Below, piece after piece: positions 1 through 9,063 of a stretch of DNA of 58,378 bases (positions are counted from its first letter, which is position 1; each line of letters begins with the position of its first letter). The notes below the pieces were generated by a model. The model searched no databases and had not been told where the DNA came from. It was given only the letters and a program-made list of their open reading frames with translations. The DNA is from an uncultured candidate division WPS-2 bacterium. GTDB taxonomy: Bacteria > Vulcanimicrobiota > Vulcanimicrobiia > Vulcanimicrobiales > Vulcanimicrobiaceae. The DNA lies in contig CALEYW010000095.1 of assembly GCA_937927945.1 (NCBI GenBank), forward strand, positions 1 to 58,378, given 5' to 3'. Made by a program: the position numbers and the translations under genes.

Positions 1-118
1 GGCCACCACCGCCACCGCCTCCCCCAGGGGGAGCACCCCCTCCCCCACCGCCGCCGGCATCGCCGGCCGGCACGTTCGGGAGGACGTTGATCATCAAGTC
101 TTTGCTTTTGAACGCCAC
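1..118 (-). CDS. Gly-rich small peptide, N-terminal part (runs off window)
   Basis: A GTG start at 118-116 is preceded by a perfect GGAGG seven bases upstream, so the start is well supported. The first 19 residues read VAFKSKDLMINVLPNVPAG; they are followed by DA and then almost only Gly with one APP interruption, out to the window edge. No stop is reached, so length and C-terminus are unknown. A short charged/hydrophobic leader followed by a low-complexity Gly tract resembles precursors of ribosomally made modified peptides, but no maturation enzyme is visible here. I do not recognise the family; it could also be the start of a Gly-rich structural protein. That it is a gene is fairly sure; the function is open. 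Confidence 0.55.
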   Translation of the reverse strand, partial: MAFKSKDLMINVLPNVPAGDAGGGGGGGAPPGGGGGGGG

Positions 119-125
119 GACGAGA

Positions 126-130
126 CCTCC
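126..130 (-). promoter_or_regulatory. Strong ribosome binding site for the Gly-rich peptide gene
   Basis: On the minus strand GGAGG lies seven bases before a GTG codon. It decides that GTG at 118 is the start and is the best reason to believe the peptide gene is translated. Confidence 0.6.
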
Positions 131-575
131 AAGCGTAACCCACCTCGGGGACGTACGAGGAACGTGACGGCTGCAGTCGCTTCTGTGGCGACCGCGTTGT
201 GCAGGGAGTATACTCTTGCGTCGTCGAGGGAACCAGGAGGGCAGCAAAAATTTACGCGGCGTCACTGCGTTGCTCGGAGTGCGGGCAAACGTTCGCATGA
301 CTGCAACGTCCGCCTCGTCGACTACTGCGGTCGCAGTATTGAGCGGGGCCGCGCGGTGGCCCACCATGGTCGTGCGGCCGCGCTCGTCGTGGCCGCACGT
401 CGTCGCGGCGGTCCCTTCCCGCGTGCCGCGCAAGCGGTGCCGCCCACACCCAGGGAACGGTCCGCCGGGGCGGCGTCAGCAGATCGAGGCGATAAGATGG
501 TGCTCGTGCACTTGCACGACACCGAACCCCATAGAAGCCTCGTCCATGATACCAGCGATTCTTCTCGCCCTAGCG
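131..575. other. Intergenic region without a convincing gene
   Basis: The plus-strand frame here is open but reads as low-complexity Arg/Ala/Pro text with no family resemblance, as GC-rich non-coding DNA often does. A TATACT hexamer at 209-214 could be a -10 element for the rightward regulator, but there is no good -35 at 17 bp. It should contain the divergent promoters of the Gly-rich peptide gene and the LuxR-type gene. Confidence 0.4.
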
Positions 576-2269
576 ATGTCAGGGTGCAAAACGCCTACGA
601 ATCGCGATCGGCGGGAATCCGCGGTCCTCTCTTCGGCTCTGGTTGCCGCCCGCGAGTCGTACCAGCGCGGCGACTTCGACGCGGTCATCCTCCGTCTCGG
701 CGGCTCGCGCCTCGGGGGAATGCGCCGCTCGAAGCGCGGCTGTTGCGCGCGCGGACGCTCCTCAAGCTGCATCGTCCGGCGGACGTCCTCGACGAGCTGC
801 GCGCGGACGAGGTCGAAGGGATCGTGGGCGCGGACGAGCGCGTGACCGCGGCAATGCTGCGCGGCGCCGCCCTTGCACGGCTCGATCCGGCCGGCGGAAG
901 CGCCGAACTCGTGAGGGTCGCGATCGACGCGGCGCGCGTGCGCGCGCACCCGTCCATCGCCGCGGAGATCGCGTATTTCCGGGCGATCGCGCACTGGAGC
1001 GCGCACGAATTCGACCAGGCGGAACGTTTGGCGCAGGACGCTGAGCTGCGGGGCCGTGACGTGCTCGCGGTCCGCGCGATGCAGCTGCGGGCGTTCATCG
1101 CCGCGGCAAGGCCGACGCCGACGCGCTATTCCGATGCGCTGTCGCTCTTTCGGGCGGCATCACGCCGTTACGCGCGCTGCCGGGAGCGCGACGTCTCGCT
1201 GGCGACGATCATCGTGGAGCAGATCGCGTCGCTCGAACAGACGTTGCGATCCGCGACGGTCGCCGGATCGCAGCGCGGCGCGCGCGGGCGCGCGCTTCCG
1301 GGCGGCCCGTTCGGTCCCGCGATCCCGTCCGCGGCGCGCTTTCGGATACGCTACAACGACGCATGGCTGTTCGCGCTCGACGGCGACGACGTCGCCGCCT
1401 TCCGCGCGATGCGGGACGCCGAGGAGCAGGCCGCGACGCCGGCGTGGCGCGTTCGTGCGCTGGCCGGCCGCGCGGCGATAGCGATGGTCTGCGGCGAACC
1501 CGCCGGGGCGCGCATGCACGCCGACGCGGCGACCGAGACGGCCGCCCGCATCGACTGGAACGGAACGACGGACGAGGAACGGCTGGCGCGCCTCGAACTG
1601 GCGGAGGTGTATGCGCACCTCGCCGAGCCGGAGGCGGCCCGGGAGGCGCTGGCGTGTTTCGACTCCGTCGTCGCACCCATGGACCGCACGCACACGCTGC
1701 GCGAGCGGGGCCGCGATCCGCGCTTCGCCGGCTGGTATGCGTACGTGGTCGGCCTCGTGCGTCGCGGCAGCGGCGACGTCGCGGGCGCCGGCGACGCTTT
1801 CCGCGCGGCGGCGGACGCCTTCGGCGGCTGCGGCTACCTGTGGCGTGAGGCGCACGCGCTGATCGATCTCGCGGGTACGGAAGGCGTGCGCGACGGCGGC
1901 GCGCACCTGGAGCGCGCGGTTGCCATCATTCGCGACAATTTTCCGCAGTCGTTCCTCGCGCGGCGCCTCGGTCCGTGGACGCGGGGCGCAGTCGACCCGC
2001 TCGTGTCGTCGCTGACCGCCGCGGAGCGCGACGTGCTGCGGCACCTGCTCGAAGGGCGCTCTCAGCGAGAGATCGCCGCCGCGAGCGGCAGGGCGTACAA
2101 CACCGTTCGCACCCAGATGCAGGCGTTGCATCGCAAGATGGGCACTAGCAGCGAGCACCAGATCGTCGTCGCGTGCGCGCGGCGCGGCATCGGGGCGCCG
2201 TCCTGGTCGTTCGCGTCGCGCCCCGGCGTTTGGCGGGGACTCGACGGCCGCCTTCAGTCGTTCGCGTAG
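576..2269 (+). CDS. LuxR-type transcriptional regulator with TPR-like body, frameshifted near its start
   Basis: The last 65 residues are a LuxR/GerE helix-turn-helix: LTAAERDVLRHLLEGRSQRE, then the recognition helix with YNTVRTQMQALHRKMG. The roughly 480 residues before it are Ala/Arg/Glu-rich helices like the tetratricopeptide bodies of MalT-type regulators. The natural N-terminus (ALVAARESYQRGDFDAVILR) lies in a different frame from the rest (NAPLEARLLRARTLLKLHRP). The two join around the five-G run at 714-718, where restoring one base would reconnect them. It is therefore either a real pseudogene or an assembly slip. The ATG at 576 is my choice for the unbroken frame; the downstream frame alone would begin after the G run. 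The target genes are unknown. Confidence 0.6.
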
Positions 2270-2577
2270 CGACCGATCGCGGCGACGTCGCCGACCATGC
2301 CGGGCGCGTAGCAATTCGCGACGTCGGCCGGCAACAGGTAGAAGTAGCCGCGCATGCCGTCGCGGCGCTCGGGCCAGAGCGAGACGGCGAAACGCCGCAG
2401 GGACTCGGCGTCGTCGACATCCAGCACGATACCGGAAGCCCCGTCGGCTCGCTCGGGTTCCACCTCGAAATAAATGCCGTGACGCAGGGGAACGGACACG
2501 CCGTCGCGGCCGTCATGAAATCCGCGCAGCATGATCGCGAGCGCACGCACGACGGGCGCGGCATGATATAACGTCAT
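2254..2577 (-). CDS. Small hypothetical protein (107 aa)
   Basis: The protein begins MTLYHAAPVVRALAIMLRGF and contains GIYFEVEPE, VLDVDDAESLRRFAVSLW and YFYLLPADVANCYAPGMVGD. It has a balanced composition unlike shadow frames, with alternating strands and helices, and no signal peptide or membrane segment. I do not recognise the family. I chose the ATG at 2577, preceded by a purine-rich GGCGAGAG, over an upstream in-frame ATG because the extra residues look random. Its 3' end overlaps that of the convergent LuxR-type gene by 16 bp. Confidence 0.5.
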   Translation of the reverse strand: MTLYHAAPVVRALAIMLRGFHDGRDGVSVPLRHGIYFEVEPERADGASGIVLDVDDAESLRRFAVSLWPERRDGMRGYFYLLPADVANCYAPGMVGDVAAIGRYAND

Positions 2578-2703
2578 CGCGCTCTCGCCTGCGCCGCAAG
2601 AAGTTCGCAGCACATAAGCGTGCGAGAAACGCGCCGCCGGTCGGAAACGTTTCTCGCGTTCAGTCGCCGGTCGCAGCAGATGCGAGCGGCCGGGCTTTCC
2701 CGT

Positions 2704-2805
2704 CTACTGCTCGTAGAGGAAGAAGAGACGCTGGTCGCTTGCCGCCCGGTGGACGGCAAAGCCCAGGTTCGCCTCCTCGAGCAGCGTCGGCGCGGCGGGC
2801 TCCAG
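2704..2805 (-). pseudogene. Remnant of an antibiotic-biosynthesis-monooxygenase (ABM) domain gene
   Basis: One minus-strand frame encodes 33 residues ending EANLGFAVHRAASDQRLFFLYEQ and then TAG. This is the core strand pattern of small ABM/quinol-monooxygenase proteins, whose consensus has Gly-Asn/Cys-Leu, an Asp-x-x-Arg-Phe strand and YEQY/YEVY; the TAG sits where the next Tyr is expected. Neither side continues the fold in any frame, and no full-length gene fits between 2578 and 2934. I read it as a gene fragment. The rest of this 357-bp gap shows nothing recognisable. Confidence 0.4.
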
Positions 2806-2934
2806 GAGGCTACGCTTTTCTGGTCGGCATCGAGGCCGAGATCGCGCGGGCGAAGTGCGGGAAAATCTAGGCACGGTTCCGCTAGACGCCTAAAATCGTT
2901 TGCAGAAGCTTCGGCGACTCGTACGAGGTGAAGC

Positions 2935-3516
2935 ATGATGTCTCTCGAGCTGCTAAACACGCTCGCCGCCCTTGGGACGTTCACCGTCATAACGGCGACG
3001 GCCATCGCCGCCACCGTGCAGCTTCGCCATCTCCGGCGGAACAATCAGCTGCAAGCGGTGCTCGCGCTTCGAACGGAGCGTAATACGCAAAAACTGGATG
3101 CCGCATTTGAGTTCGTTTCATCGGAGCTCGACGCGAGATTGCGCGATCCGGAGTTTCGAGCGGAGCTCGACGGGCACGTTTCGCCGAGCCGCCGAATCCA
3201 CAAGGAACTCGACTTGGCGGACTACTACGAGCACATTGGGACGTACATCAAGCACCGGCTCGTCGATGAAGAGATCTATTTCGAATTAGGGAACCCCGGC
3301 CGGTATTGGGCGCTTTCGGCTGCGGCCATCGCCATTTATCGACGAGCACGCGGCCCGCGAGCGTACGAGAATTTCGAGTACCTCGCCCTGCGCGAGAAGG
3401 AATGGAACGCAGCCCACGAGGCTCGTACCTTTCCGAAAGACCTGCAACGGATCGACCTGCACGACCCCTACCTTGCGGAGGACCAAAAGCGCCTTCGTGA
3501 CGGCTCGCGATCTTGA
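2935..3516 (+). CDS. DUF4760-like membrane-anchored protein
   Basis: 193 residues. One N-terminal membrane helix (about residues 5-27, LNTLAALGTFTVITATAIAA) is followed by a soluble helical part with ERNTQKLDAAFEFVSSEL and ADYYEHIGTYIKHRLVDEE. The layout, with an N-terminal anchor, a conserved helical body and a late YENFEYLA segment, resembles DUF4760 proteins, whose function is unknown. The start has a good GAGGTGA ribosome site seven bases upstream. Expression appears monocistronic, with a terminator-like hairpin just downstream. Reality of the gene is likely; the family is moderately sure. Confidence 0.7.
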   Translation: MMSLELLNTLAALGTFTVITATAIAATVQLRHLRRNNQLQAVLALRTERNTQKLDAAFEFVSSELDARLRDPEFRAELDGHVSPSRRIHKELDLADYYEHIGTYIKHRLVDEEIYFELGNPGRYWALSAAAIAIYRRARGPRAYENFEYLALREKEWNAAHEARTFPKDLQRIDLHDPYLAEDQKRLRDGSRS

Positions 3517-3541
3517 CCGGCGATTCTCGGAGGATGCGATT

Positions 3542-3578
3542 GCCGGCTCGCTTGCAGCCGCCGGCTTCAGGCTTTTTT
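3542..3578 (+). terminator. Probable Rho-independent terminator
   Basis: GCCGGC at 3542-3547 pairs with GCCGGC at 3560-3565; an alternative stem AGCC/GGCT abuts a run of six T at 3573-3578. It lies 25 bp after the DUF4760-like stop codon. Confidence 0.4.
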
Positions 3579-3617
3579 CATGGGTGCGTTTTAGCGTGAC
3601 GGTCACCTCGGTGACGC

Positions 3618-4838
3618 GTGAGGATGCTCGCCATGACGTTTCGGTTCGCGCTCGGTACGACGCAGGTCCTGACGGCGGCAGCCGCCGTGTGTGCGCTCGC
3701 TGCCTGCGGAGGTGGAGGTCCTTCGGGAACGATGGGTGCGCCATCGTCGACGGCGGTGTCGCCGGGGGCCGCGACGGCCCCCGCAATGGCGGACCTGCGG
3801 CAGTTTGCCGCAGCCGATCGCGCGCAAGACGATGCGGATCGCGCCGACACGACCGCCGACGTGCCGCGCCTGCAGCATATCAAGACGATCGGATCGACGG
3901 TCGATCCGCAGAACGGCGACCAGAACCCGTACGGGTTGGACGTGGCGAAGGTGGACGCGGGGCTGCTGCGCAGCGGCGATCTGGTCGTGTGCAACTTCAA
4001 CAACGCCGCGAACGTGCAGGGCACCGGCACGACGATCATAGCGCTGCACCCGCACCCGAAGGCAGCACCACTTCGCATCGCGCAGAACGCCGCGCTGCTC
4101 GGCTGTGACGCGCTCGCACTCGCGCCGAGCGACACGATCTGGGCTGCGGCCTTTGCCGCCAACGACAACCCGCTCGTGTCGTCGTCCGGCGCATTGATCA
4201 ACGCCCTTGCCGGAGGGCCGTGGCACGGTCCGTTCGGTGAGACGTTCGCACCGGCGCACACCCCGTTCGTGGCGGCCTTTTATGCGAGCAACGCCGGCGA
4301 CGGATCGATCGTACGGATCAACATCCGCCCGACCGGGTTCACGTTCGACGTGATCGCAACCGGATTCGCGGTGAACGGAGGAGCGCCCGGCAGCATCCTC
4401 GGGCCGTCGGGTCTGCAGTACGACAACCAGCGCGACGCGCTGTACGTGATCGACGGCGCCGACAACAGCGTGACCGTGTTGCGCCACGTCTCGTTCATCC
4501 CGGCTGGTGCGCTCGCGTTCAAGAACGGCGTACCGACGGGCGTCGCCGCCTTCCTCGTGCGCCGCATCATCCAAGGCGCGCCGCTCAACGGACCGATCAG
4601 CTCCGCCCTGCTCCCCGATGGACACCTCGTCATCGGCAACACTCTCGATCCGACGGGAACGAACCTGCTCGTCGAGATCACGCGCGCCGGGCGGGTAGTG
4701 GCGACGAAGAACGTCGACACCGGCGCCGCGGGCGCCCTCTTCGGGATGGTTGCGACCGGGAGCGTCGAGGTCGCGCTGCTCTACTTCAACGACGACAACG
4801 ACAACACGGTCAAGGTGCTGACGGTCGACGACAACTGA
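3618..4838 (+). CDS. Secreted beta-propeller lipoprotein
   Basis: 406 residues. A signal peptide ends in a lipobox, ALAAC, with the Cys followed by a Gly-rich linker, so the mature protein should be lipid-anchored outside the inner membrane. The body repeats propeller-like strands: NPYGLDVAKVDAGLLRSGDL, GLQYDNQRDALYVIDGADNS, LLPDGHLVIGNTLDPTGTN. This resembles NHL/SMP-30-like six-bladed propellers in which each blade reads a value and compares it. No catalytic residues can be assigned. In-frame ATGs at 3624 and 3633 are alternative starts; GTGAGG before the latter could be its ribosome site. It is separated from the SDR operon by about 90 bp. Confidence 0.65.
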   Translation: MRMLAMTFRFALGTTQVLTAAAAVCALAACGGGGPSGTMGAPSSTAVSPGAATAPAMADLRQFAAADRAQDDADRADTTADVPRLQHIKTIGSTVDPQNGDQNPYGLDVAKVDAGLLRSGDLVVCNFNNAANVQGTGTTIIALHPHPKAAPLRIAQNAALLGCDALALAPSDTIWAAAFAANDNPLVSSSGALINALAGGPWHGPFGETFAPAHTPFVAAFYASNAGDGSIVRINIRPTGFTFDVIATGFAVNGGAPGSILGPSGLQYDNQRDALYVIDGADNSVTVLRHVSFIPAGALAFKNGVPTGVAAFLVRRIIQGAPLNGPISSALLPDGHLVIGNTLDPTGTNLLVEITRAGRVVATKNVDTGAAGALFGMVATGSVEVALLYFNDDNDNTVKVLTVDDN

Positions 4839-4929
4839 GTGCGCCGGTGCGCACGCTCTTCTCGGCAGCGAACAGGATGGGCCGCTGAGTCCAAGGAGGA
4901 CTGCCGCCGCGAGCCGTGGAGAGACTCTG

Positions 4930-5694
4930 ATGCGGGAACTGGCCGGCTCCGTTGCGATCGTGACCGGCTCCTCGGACGGGATCGGCTTGGCAACGGCGCG
5001 CCGGCTGGCGGAACTCGGCGCGGCCGTCGTCATCAACTCGCGCTCGCAGGAGCGCGCCGACGCGGTCGCGCGCTCGCTGTGCGACGACGGCCTGCGTGCG
5101 GTCGCCGTCGGTGCCGATCTGGGCTCGCCGGCAGGGGTCGACGAGCTGATCGCCGGCGCCGTCGCCGCGTACGGTACCGTCGACGTGCTGGTCAACAACG
5201 CCGGGAGGCCGAGCGTCGCTCCGGCCGAGGATCTGCGCGTCGAGGACTGGCGTGCCGTTCTCGATCTGAACCTCACCGCTCCGTTTCTGTGCGCGCAAGC
5301 CGCCGGCCGGATCATGCTCGCGAAAGGCAAGGGCGTCATCGTCAACGTGGGATCGGTGTTCTCGCGGCTCGGCATGCCGGGACGCGTCGCGTACAGCGTC
5401 AGCAAGCACGGTCTGGACGGGCTCACCGCGACGCTCGGCGCCGAGTGGGGACCGCGCGGAGTGCGGGTCGTGTCGGTCAACGCCGGATACACCGCGACGG
5501 CGTTCGTACAGCACGCGATGTCGATGGGACGCTTCAGCGAAGAGGACGTCGCGCGACGCACGCCGCTCGGGCGGCTCGCGTCTCCCGCTGAAGTCGCGAA
5601 CGTGATCGCGTTCGTGGTGTCTGACGAGGCGTCGTACGTCAACGCCACGCAGCTCTACGTCGACGGCGGCTGGACCGGTTACGGCGGATGGTGA
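4930..5694 (+). CDS. Short-chain dehydrogenase/reductase (FabG-like)
   Basis: 254 residues of a classical SDR. The dinucleotide motif TGSSDGIG is at about residues 13-20, the NNAG structural motif near 91, the catalytic Ser in VNVGSVFS, and Tyr/Lys in YSVSK near 155. The C-terminus reads YVNATQLYVDGGW, typical of the family. It should reduce or oxidise a carbonyl/alcohol with NAD(P)(H); the substrate cannot be read from sequence. The ATG overlaps no upstream gene. Its stop overlaps the E1 alpha start by 7 bp, so it is translated with the 2-oxo-acid dehydrogenase operon and may act on a related acyl or keto compound. Confidence 0.85.
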   Translation: MRELAGSVAIVTGSSDGIGLATARRLAELGAAVVINSRSQERADAVARSLCDDGLRAVAVGADLGSPAGVDELIAGAVAAYGTVDVLVNNAGRPSVAPAEDLRVEDWRAVLDLNLTAPFLCAQAAGRIMLAKGKGVIVNVGSVFSRLGMPGRVAYSVSKHGLDGLTATLGAEWGPRGVRVVSVNAGYTATAFVQHAMSMGRFSEEDVARRTPLGRLASPAEVANVIAFVVSDEASYVNATQLYVDGGWTGYGGW

Positions 5695-6725
5695 GCATCC
5701 TCGATCCGTCCGGCACGCTGGCGCCGGGCGTGGCGGCGCCGCTCGGCGACGATGACGTTCTCGCGGCCCTGCGCCTGATGAAGCTCAGCCGTGCGTTCGA
5801 TGCGAAGGGTGCGAGCTTGCAGCGGCAAGGACGTTTCGGCACCTTCTCGCAGGTCGGCGGGCAAGAGGCGTCGGTCGTCGGCTCGGCGTTCGCGCTCGAT
5901 CCCGCACGCGACTGGATCGTGCCGCAATACCGCGAGCTGCCCGCTCTGCTGCGGCACGGCTACCCGCTCTCGCACTTCATCCGATATTTTCAGGGCAACC
6001 CCGCTGGCGGCGCCATCCCGCAGGGCGTGAACATCCTTCCGATCCAGATCTCGATCGCCGCGCAGCTGCCGCACGCGGTCGGGCTCGCGTGGGGACTCAA
6101 GCGCCAGGGTAAGGACGCCGTGGTTCTCGTGTACTTCGGTGACGGCGCGTCGAGCGAAGGCGACTTTCACGAGGCGTGCAATCTCGCCGGGCTGGTCGGC
6201 GCTCCGGTGGTGTTCTTCCTGCAGAACAACGGCTGGGCGATCTCGACGCCGCGGCGTAAGCAGAGCGCGGGCCGAACCCTGGCCGAGCGCGCGCCGGCGT
6301 ACGGGTTTCCCGGCGTTCAGGTGGACGGCAACGACCTCTTCGGCGTCTACGGGGCGGCGTCGCGCGCCGTCTCGCGTGCGCGAAGCGGAGACGGACCGAC
6401 GCTCATCGAGTCCGTCACGCGCCGCATCGGTCCGCATAACACCGCGGACGATCCGACGCGCTACGTCGATCCCGCCGACGCCGAGCATTGGCGCGCGCTG
6501 GACCCGATCGATCGCGTGGAACGCTATCTCGTGCAGCGCAGCGGCGATCACCGCGCGCGCATCGCAGCGTTCGACGCCGACGTCGCGGGCGAGATGGAGC
6601 GCGCGCTCGAGGAGGCCGCCGAGGGTGAATCCCCAAGCGCCGATCAGCTGTTCGCGCACGTCTACGCCGAACCGCCCGTCCGTCTGGCGCGCCAGCGCGC
6701 GGAACGCGCGCAGCGTGGTCCCTGA
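5688..6725 (+). CDS. 2-oxo-acid dehydrogenase E1 component, alpha subunit
   Basis: 345 residues. The thiamine diphosphate motif starts GDGASSEGDFHEACNLAG near residue 151 and closes with QNNGWAIS. The phosphorylation-loop region is present (RIGPHNTADDPTRY). IPQ/VPQYRELPALLRHG is typical of the PdhA type of Bacillus pyruvate dehydrogenase and of branched-chain dehydrogenases. With the beta subunit it decarboxylates a 2-oxo acid and passes the acyl group to the lipoyl arm of E2. The neighbouring Liv-type transporter favours branched-chain 2-oxo acids, but pyruvate or acetoin cannot be excluded. It overlaps the SDR by 7 bp and E1 beta by 1 bp. Confidence 0.9.
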   Translation: MVSILDPSGTLAPGVAAPLGDDDVLAALRLMKLSRAFDAKGASLQRQGRFGTFSQVGGQEASVVGSAFALDPARDWIVPQYRELPALLRHGYPLSHFIRYFQGNPAGGAIPQGVNILPIQISIAAQLPHAVGLAWGLKRQGKDAVVLVYFGDGASSEGDFHEACNLAGLVGAPVVFFLQNNGWAISTPRRKQSAGRTLAERAPAYGFPGVQVDGNDLFGVYGAASRAVSRARSGDGPTLIESVTRRIGPHNTADDPTRYVDPADAEHWRALDPIDRVERYLVQRSGDHRARIAAFDADVAGEMERALEEAAEGESPSADQLFAHVYAEPPVRLARQRAERAQRGP

Positions 6726-7705
6726 TGCCCGTGATGACGATGGTCCAGGCGATTCGTGCCGGACTCGACGAAGCGCTCGAAGCCGACCCGCGCGTGATGA
6801 TCATCGGCGAGGACGTCGGTGCGCTCGGCGGCGTCTTCCGCGCGACGGACGGGCTGCAGGCGAAATACGGCGAAGAGCGCGTCGTCGACATGCCGCTCGC
6901 CGAAGCGTCGATCGTCGGCGCGGCACTCGGTCTCGCCGTCTCCGGGATGCGGCCGATCGCGGAGATCCAGTTTCTGGGGTTCGCGCATCAGGCGTTCCAC
7001 CAGATCGGTCAGCAGGTCGCGCGAATGCGCTTTCGCTCGCAAGGCCATTGCACCGTGCCGCTCGTGATTCGGGCGGCGTTCGGCGGCGGTGTGCGCACTC
7101 CCGAGCTGCACAGCGACGCGTTCGAAGCGCTCTACGCGCACTGTCCCGGTCTCAAGGTGGTGCTGCCGGCGACTGCCTACGACGCGAAAGGGCTGCTGGC
7201 GGCCGCGATCGCCGACCCCGATCCGGTCTTGTTCTGCGAGCCGTTGCGCGGATACCGGCTCGTGAAGGACGACGTTCCCGACGAACCCTATCGGATTTCG
7301 TTCGGTCGGCTGCGAATCGCGCGTCCCGGCCGTGACGTGACGCTGGTCGCGTGGAGCGCCGCGGTTCAGCTCGCGGAACGCGCTGCCGACGCGCTCGACG
7401 CTGCCGGGATCAGCGCAGAGGTCGTCGATCTGCGGACGCTCAATCCGCTCGACGTCGACGGGCTGGCGGAATCCGTTGCGCGCACCGGCCGCTGCGTCGT
7501 CGTGCAGGAAGCGCCGCTCAGCGGCGGATTCGGCGCCGAAGTGGTCGCGACGATCGTCGAGACGTCGTTTTACGACCTGCATGCTCCGATCGAGCGCGTG
7601 AGCGCGCCCGACACGCCGTATCCGCTGGCCGGGGTCGAGGATTTCTACTTGCCGTCCGTCGACGACGTCGTGCGCGCTGCACGGCGCACCCTCGCCGTCC
7701 CGTGA
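6725..7705 (+). CDS. 2-oxo-acid dehydrogenase E1 component, beta subunit
   Basis: 326 residues, normal length. It has the family hallmarks IIGEDVGALGGVFRAT near the N-terminus, VVDMPLAEASIVGAALGLA and EIQFLGFAHQAFHQI, and the C-terminal transketolase domain with EVVDLRTLNPLD. It forms the alpha2beta2 E1 tetramer with the upstream product and binds the cofactor at the interface. Start ATG and the previous stop share a base (TGATG), and the next gene starts inside its stop codon, so the three subunits are translationally coupled. Confidence 0.92.
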   Translation: MPVMTMVQAIRAGLDEALEADPRVMIIGEDVGALGGVFRATDGLQAKYGEERVVDMPLAEASIVGAALGLAVSGMRPIAEIQFLGFAHQAFHQIGQQVARMRFRSQGHCTVPLVIRAAFGGGVRTPELHSDAFEALYAHCPGLKVVLPATAYDAKGLLAAAIADPDPVLFCEPLRGYRLVKDDVPDEPYRISFGRLRIARPGRDVTLVAWSAAVQLAERAADALDAAGISAEVVDLRTLNPLDVDGLAESVARTGRCVVVQEAPLSGGFGAEVVATIVETSFYDLHAPIERVSAPDTPYPLAGVEDFYLPSVDDVVRAARRTLAVP

Positions 7706-8835
7706 ACGACCCGGCGCTGGTCGAGTTGAAGCTCGCCGACGTCGGCGAGGGACTTGCGGAAGCGGAGATCGTCGAATGGCTCGTCCGGCCGGGCGACGTG
7801 GTGAAGGCCGACCAGGCGGTCGTGATCGTGATGACCGACAAAGCGACCGTCGAGATCCCGGCACCTGCCGGCGGACGCGTGCGCGAGTGCATCGGCGCGC
7901 CGGGCTCGATCGTCGCGACCGGTTCGGTACTGCTGCGGATGGAGAGCGACGCGCCGCGTGGTGCCGTTCCCCAAACCGCACCGAGCGGTCCCGGTCCGCC
8001 GGCCGCGCCGAGTACGCGGCGTCGCGCCGCCGAGCTCGGTGTCGATCTTCGTACCGTCGCGGGAAGCGGTCCGCAGGGCCGCGTCTCGATCGAGGACGTC
8101 GAACGTCACGCGGCGTCGTCGCGGCCCGCACGGCTCGGGACCGGCGACGAGATCGTCCCGCTGCGCGGATTACGGCGGCAAACGGCGCACGCGGTCGCGC
8201 AGGCGTGGCGCACGGTACCGTCGATCGCCGAATTCCGCGACGTCGACGCAACGGAGCTCGTCCGGGTTCGTCGCGACGTGAGCGCCCGCCGGGCGCAGCT
8301 CGATCCGCCGTTCACGTATATGCCGTACTTTGTTCGCGCAGTCGCTGCGGCACTGCGACGTCACCCGAACTTCAACGGTTTTCTCGATCTCGAACGCGGC
8401 GAGATCACGCGCCGGACCGCCTGCGACATCGGGATCGCCACGGCGACGGAGCACGGCTTGATCGTCCCGGTTCTGCGCGATGCCGCGCGGCTCGGGCTCG
8501 AGGCGATCGCGGCCGAGCTCGACCGGCTCGTGACGCGGGCGCGCGCGGGACGGCTGCAGCCCGCCGAACTGAACGAGAGCAGCGTGACGATCACGAACGT
8601 CGGCAGCTACGGCACGGAGTTCGGCATCCCCATCGTGCGCGTGAGGGAGTCCGCGATCATCGCCTTCGGCCGGATTCGCGACGCGGTCGTGCCCATCGCT
8701 GGCGTCCCCGCGGTGCGCCCGATGCTGCCGCTCACGGTCTCGGCCGATCACCGCCTCAACGACGGCCGCGAGCTCGCGGCGTTCGCGCAGACCATCGCGG
8801 AGGGCTGCCGCGATCCCGCCGCGGCGACGCGGTGA
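7702..8835 (+). CDS. 2-oxo-acid dehydrogenase E2 (dihydrolipoamide acyltransferase)
   Basis: 377 residues starting from GTG at 7702, which overlaps the E1 beta stop. One lipoyl domain carries the lysine in MTDKATVEIP near residue 45. A peripheral subunit-binding domain (RRRAAELGVDLRTVAGSGPQ) lies around 105-135, and the catalytic acyltransferase domain ends with SADHRLNDGRE, the His-x-x-x-Asp-Gly motif near 350. It forms the core of the complex and transfers acyl groups to CoA. No E3 (lipoamide dehydrogenase) gene follows, so E3 must be supplied from elsewhere. The 228 bp after it hold a TATAGT hexamer at 8933-8938 that may serve the transporter operon. Confidence 0.92.
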   Translation: MNDPALVELKLADVGEGLAEAEIVEWLVRPGDVVKADQAVVIVMTDKATVEIPAPAGGRVRECIGAPGSIVATGSVLLRMESDAPRGAVPQTAPSGPGPPAAPSTRRRAAELGVDLRTVAGSGPQGRVSIEDVERHAASSRPARLGTGDEIVPLRGLRRQTAHAVAQAWRTVPSIAEFRDVDATELVRVRRDVSARRAQLDPPFTYMPYFVRAVAAALRRHPNFNGFLDLERGEITRRTACDIGIATATEHGLIVPVLRDAARLGLEAIAAELDRLVTRARAGRLQPAELNESSVTITNVGSYGTEFGIPIVRVRESAIIAFGRIRDAVVPIAGVPAVRPMLPLTVSADHRLNDGRELAAFAQTIAEGCRDPAAATR

Positions 8836-9063
8836 CGCCGAAGCGCAGCAGAATCGGTGCCGGGGATCGCTCGCTCGCTGCGCCCCGTGCGAGCCGCCGG
8901 CACGCAGCAGGTCACGCGAACCGGGGACCGCGTATAGTCGGAGCAGCGTACCCCCGCACGCCGTGGGGTCGAATCACGCGAATCTGGACGCGCTCCGCTT
9001 GACGGGCCGGTTCCTGTCTTGGCGGTTGTTGGCTGCGCCCAACTGTTTGGAGGGATCAGATTC

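Noticed and set aside
1..60. Short G/C-rich repeats that look like a tandem repeat or CRISPR fragment
   Set aside because: They are Gly codons of the small peptide gene with irregular period and no spacers.
3603..5648. A 681-codon open frame on the minus strand
   Set aside because: It lies opposite the lipoprotein and SDR genes and reads as Arg/Ala/Ser/Pro text without domains; long antisense frames are normal at this GC content.
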